A DNA stretch of 64,000 bases, from assembly GCA_947253875.1 (NCBI GenBank), contig CAMYAM010000002.1, forward strand, positions 67,379 to 131,378, written 5' to 3'. The notes under the pieces are model-generated. The model saw nothing but the letters and a program-made list of their open reading frames with translations, did no database searches and was not told the DNA's origin. The stretch comes from an uncultured Fastidiosipila sp. GTDB lineage: Bacteria > Bacillota > Clostridia > Saccharofermentanales > Fastidiosipilaceae. Positions 61,480 to 64,000 of this stretch are shown here, piece after piece. Made by a program: the position numbers and the translations under genes. The stretch's first letter is position 1; the number at the start of each line of letters is the position of its first letter.

Positions 61480-62988
61480 ATGAAGAAAAAATTAAATATA
61501 ATATTGTTATCATTATTGGCAATATTGATTTCAGTATTACCGTTTAAGGCATTAGATGCAGAAGAAAATGCAAATGCTAGATACCAAGAGATTATTATTA
61601 AGTGGAATCATTATGATTTGGATAAGGGTTATTATAATCCTGCAGATAAAGGCAAGGAAGTTAAGATGAACCTTTATCTTGTTTTTGATGGACATGATGA
61701 AAATGGTGATCTCAGACAAAACTTATATTATAAATATATTATTCCTTACACAGCGAAGATTGGTGAAGAAAAACATGCAAAAATCCCAGTTGATAAAATG
61801 GTTGCTACTAATGGAAAGACTTACACGGACTGTAAATTGACATCACTTAAAGTAGCTCCAGATAAAGATAATCATATTTATGGTTTTTCAGGTGGGTACT
61901 CTTCTGCTGAGGGTAGGCTTTTAGCACAATTTGATCAGAATATGAATTTCAGCGTAGAAGCTAAAATTGCTCAAGGTTCAGCAATTCGTGATGAAGATAA
62001 GGGCAATATGAAAATTAGCTTTAAAGTTAGAAGGACAAAAGATGGAAAAGTTGATTGGCCATACGAAAATGATAAACAGGGCGTAATTTATGAAAATATT
62101 GTGGATTTCAAAGAAGGTCAACTAGATTTATGGAAAGATGATTACTCTAATGATGGCTCCTTTGCGCGTGGACTTGAACAAAATGATTTTGGAATGTTTA
62201 ATCCTTATTCTGGCCGTTATAAAACTTATGAGTTGATTCCAGAGTTTACAGGTGATAATAAAGACGAGTTAAATAAAAAATACTCATTGAAAATGACAGG
62301 TAATGACCTTGATGGCTGGAACTTAGAACTTGTATCAAATTTCAAGGTTACATTTGATAGTGATAATGGTCAAGCGATGCAAAATCAATATGTAAAGGCA
62401 AACGAAAAAGTAGAAAAACCACAACAAGAGCCAACAAAGGAAGACCATAAATTCTTAGGCTGGTTCACAGACGCAGGTGAAGAATTTAAATTCGATAAAC
62501 CAATTACATCAGATTTGAAATTGAAAGCAAAATGGGAAAAACTAGAAGACGATAAAAAAGTTGAGAAAGTTAAGTTAACATTTACTCTAAATGGCGGAAA
62601 ATGGTCAGATGGCTCCAGTGAAGACAAAGTACTTACAGTAGACAAGGGTAGCGTAGTAGATATCCTTGAAGCTCCAATGAAAGAAGGATACAAATTCGAA
62701 TATTGGAAAGGCTCAGAATATCAACCAGGTGATAAGTACAGAGCATTTGAAAACCATACATTTGTTGCTCAATGGAAGAAAGTAGCTAAGGCTGGTTCAG
62801 AAACAGCACCTGAGGCACCAAGCCAAAGCGAGAAATCTGCAGAATCAAGCAAGGCAAACGATAATAAAGCAGCTGGAAATAAAACTACTAAGACAGGTGA
62901 TACAAGCTACATCGCAATGACAGTAGGTGTAATCAGCTTGGTAGTAGCAACCGCATTAGTAATGAATCGTAAAAAAGACGAGAAATAA
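61480..62988 (+). CDS. InlB-repeat surface protein with sorting-like C-terminus
   Basis: Secreted protein of 502 residues. A signal peptide (about 1-28, ending at ALDA) is followed by a novel N-terminal domain (about 30-285), then two Listeria-Bacteroides (InlB B-type) repeats: VTFDSDNGQAMQNQYVKANE through KFLGWFTDAGEEF and LKAKWEK (about 290-357), and LTFTLNGGKWSDGSSEDKV through YKFEYWKGS and FVAQWKK (about 366-433). A Ser/Ala/Glu/Asn linker leads to TTKTGDTS, a hydrophobic segment and RKKDEK, which resembles a sortase signal (LPxTG type) without the Leu-Pro. It is probably wall- or membrane-attached and involved in surface contact. The start follows TTAGGAGG. Confidence 0.85.
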   Translation: MKKKLNIILLSLLAILISVLPFKALDAEENANARYQEIIIKWNHYDLDKGYYNPADKGKEVKMNLYLVFDGHDENGDLRQNLYYKYIIPYTAKIGEEKHAKIPVDKMVATNGKTYTDCKLTSLKVAPDKDNHIYGFSGGYSSAEGRLLAQFDQNMNFSVEAKIAQGSAIRDEDKGNMKISFKVRRTKDGKVDWPYENDKQGVIYENIVDFKEGQLDLWKDDYSNDGSFARGLEQNDFGMFNPYSGRYKTYELIPEFTGDNKDELNKKYSLKMTGNDLDGWNLELVSNFKVTFDSDNGQAMQNQYVKANEKVEKPQQEPTKEDHKFLGWFTDAGEEFKFDKPITSDLKLKAKWEKLEDDKKVEKVKLTFTLNGGKWSDGSSEDKVLTVDKGSVVDILEAPMKEGYKFEYWKGSEYQPGDKYRAFENHTFVAQWKKVAKAGSETAPEAPSQSEKSAESSKANDNKAAGNKTTKTGDTSYIAMTVGVISLVVATALVMNRKKDEK

Positions 62989-63025
62989 TTCTAATTAAAG
63001 TTTGCTAGAAGTAAACAATAATTTG

Positions 63026-63122
63026 ACCCCGAAGTCCTGACACATAAGTGTACCGCTCCCCAAAAGTTAGACCAAAATCTAACAATTGGGAGGTTGGTAC
63101 ATAAGTGAAAGGATTGCGGGGT
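63026..63122 (+). repeat. 97-base imperfect palindrome with T-rich end
   Basis: ACCCCG and TCCT near the left end pair with AGGA and CGGGGT at the right end. Inside, TACC, CCC and GTTAGA pair with TCTAAC, GGG and GGTA around the loop CCAAAA. Between the outer and inner stems, CATAAGTG occurs on both arms in direct orientation. TTTATTTT follows the right end. It could be an unusually large terminator for the surface-protein gene, or the joined ends of a lost insertion sequence or mini-element. Confidence 0.7.
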
Positions 63123-63217
63123 TTTATTTTGGCTTAATATAGATACAGATTTTGATACACAGTTTTTTATCGTTATATATACTTTTGAGAAATATCATAA
63201 ATAATTAACGAAAAAGT

Positions 63218-63223
63218 TATAAT
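63218..63223 (+). promoter_or_regulatory. Probable -10 box of the SOD-like gene
   Basis: A perfect TATAAT lies about 97 bases before the start codon; no convincing -35 hexamer is seen. Confidence 0.4.
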
Positions 63224-63319
63224 GAATCATCTTTAAATCACAAGTTAAATTTTGCTAAGTGATAGTATAGAAACGTATAGATACAAAGCAATAATATATT
63301 GCAAAGAGGGAGGTATTAA

Positions 63320-63781
63320 ATGAGCAAAACAGTAACAGCTAATATGATAAATAGAAAAGGTGAAGATGCTGGGAAAGCAGTTTTCACAGAAGCAGATAAT
63401 GGTGTAATTGTTGAAGTTGAGTTTCACGGTTTGCCAGAAGGTGAATTCGCAATGCATATTCATGAAGTAGGACTAGCGACTGCTCCAGATTTTACAGATG
63501 CAGGTAGCCACTTTAATCCAACAGGTGCAGAACACGGAGTCCATTCTGAAAAAGGACCACACATTGGTGATTTACCAAATATCCATGTTCCAGCCTCAGG
63601 TGAATTCAAGGGCAAATATGTTATCCAATATACATCATTGACAGAAGGCGAGAAAAATACTCTGAATCAAGAAGATGGAACTACACTAATTGTTCACGTT
63701 GGAGCAGATGACTACATTTCTCAACCAACAGGTGCTGCAGGTGATAGACAATTAGCAGGAGTAATTTTTGCTAAGAAATAA
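63320..63781 (+). CDS. Cu/Zn superoxide dismutase-like protein without Cys
   Basis: The 153-residue protein has the Cu/Zn-SOD fold and no signal peptide, so it should be cytoplasmic. The metal ligands can all be placed: His46 and His48 (AMHIHE), bridging His64 (SHFNP), His72, His81 and Asp84 (HIGDLPN) and His126 (LIVHVG). The active-site Arg lies in GDRQLAG. The two Cys of the usual disulphide (in H-E-x-G-x-C and R-x-A-C-G) are absent; these positions read HEVGLAT and RQLAGVI. The protein contains no Cys at all. The start follows GGGAGG. Superoxide dismutation is likely but should be tested. Confidence 0.88.
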   Translation: MSKTVTANMINRKGEDAGKAVFTEADNGVIVEVEFHGLPEGEFAMHIHEVGLATAPDFTDAGSHFNPTGAEHGVHSEKGPHIGDLPNIHVPASGEFKGKYVIQYTSLTEGEKNTLNQEDGTTLIVHVGADDYISQPTGAAGDRQLAGVIFAKK

Positions 63782-63837
63782 TTTTCCACTTAAATAGGTT
63801 TATTTGAAATAAATTTAGAGTCAGTTTAAACATACTG

Positions 63838-63866
63838 AGGTCGTACTGAAAAGTGCGACCTTTTTA
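63838..63866 (+). terminator. Rho-independent terminator
   Basis: AGGTCG(T)AC pairs with GT(G)CGACCT, followed by TTTTATTTT; it ends the SOD-like gene. The last 130 bases of the window hold only AT-rich spacer and a TTGACA at about 63983-63988, probably the -35 of the next unit. Confidence 0.85.
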
Positions 63867-64000
63867 TTTTATGTAGTACAAGGGTAGTATATATAGTATA
63901 TATGTAAAAAAGAGTTAAGCACTACAAGCACGAAACACCCGGGCGTAAAGTAAAGAGTCTAAAAATAAAAGAGAAAAAGTATTGACAAAGAAAAAACAGC

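Overview
The window is AT-rich DNA (roughly one third G+C by eye) with strong AGGAGG-type ribosome binding sites, U-tailed terminators and Bacillota gene orders: dnaX-ybaB-recR beside a short SRP RNA, tmk-darA-holB, rqcP-divIC, rplM-rpsI and tsaE-tsaB-rimI. DarA (c-di-AMP receptor), MurT-GatD, an FMN riboswitch in front of ribU and an HPr-like protein also fit a low-GC Gram-positive. The gene content suggests an anaerobic, host-associated Clostridia relative. The genus cannot be fixed from the sequence alone. No tRNA, rRNA or CRISPR array was seen.

Layout. 1-6154: phosphate uptake and sensing (pstC, pstA, pstB, phoU, phoB-like, phoR-like); pstS would lie to the left. 6231-7144: FMN riboswitch and riboflavin transporter. 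7328-9482: three orphan envelope proteins on the minus strand, two of them behind nearly identical promoters that share a TGGTA-N10-TACCA palindrome. 9705-12312: a CbiA-family protein that has lost its catalytic motifs, then YtxH-like and DUF948-like proteins. 12422-16096: an oxidoreductase, a eukaryote-type hexokinase, rqcP and divIC. 16212-22969 (minus strand): recR, ybaB, dnaX, SRP RNA, NhaC antiporter, and a murT-gatD pair whose GatD lacks its catalytic Cys and His. 23520-32122: sugar ABC transporter, GH130 phosphorylase, GH38 alpha-mannosidase and a small regulator. 32182-36096: ATP-grasp protein, phosphohexomutase and manA. 36334-43708: envelope and low-complexity proteins, tmk, darA, holB, murJ, trmN6-like and rsmI. 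43822-48385: YfhO-like protein, rplM and rpsI. 48506-50460: a GC-richer foreign patch with a MATE transporter and a decayed serine-recombinase tail. 50481-63781: a Tm-1-like gene pair, flavin reductase, tsaE-tsaB-rimI, aminopeptidase P, a Crh-like HPr homologue, uvrC, phosphoesterase, an InlB-repeat surface protein and a Cu/Zn SOD-like protein.

How the genes fit together. The sugar genes make a coherent mannose route. The ABC importer would take up mannose-rich (N-glycan-like) oligosaccharides, GH38 would trim alpha-mannose, and GH130 would phosphorolyse the beta-mannosyl core to mannose-1-phosphate. The phosphohexomutase, hexokinase and ManA could then send mannose-1-phosphate and mannose to fructose-6-phosphate. 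This chain is inferred from families and neighbourhood.

The most unusual feature is a set of enzyme homologues with missing catalytic residues: the CbiA-like protein (P-loop and Cys nucleophile gone), the GatD-like protein (Cys and His gone, with its MurT partner changed at both Asp of the DxSWxWD motif) and the HPr-like protein (Ser at the His15 position, Ser46 kept). All three are full-length reading frames, so they look like retained non-catalytic or regulatory derivatives rather than decaying genes.
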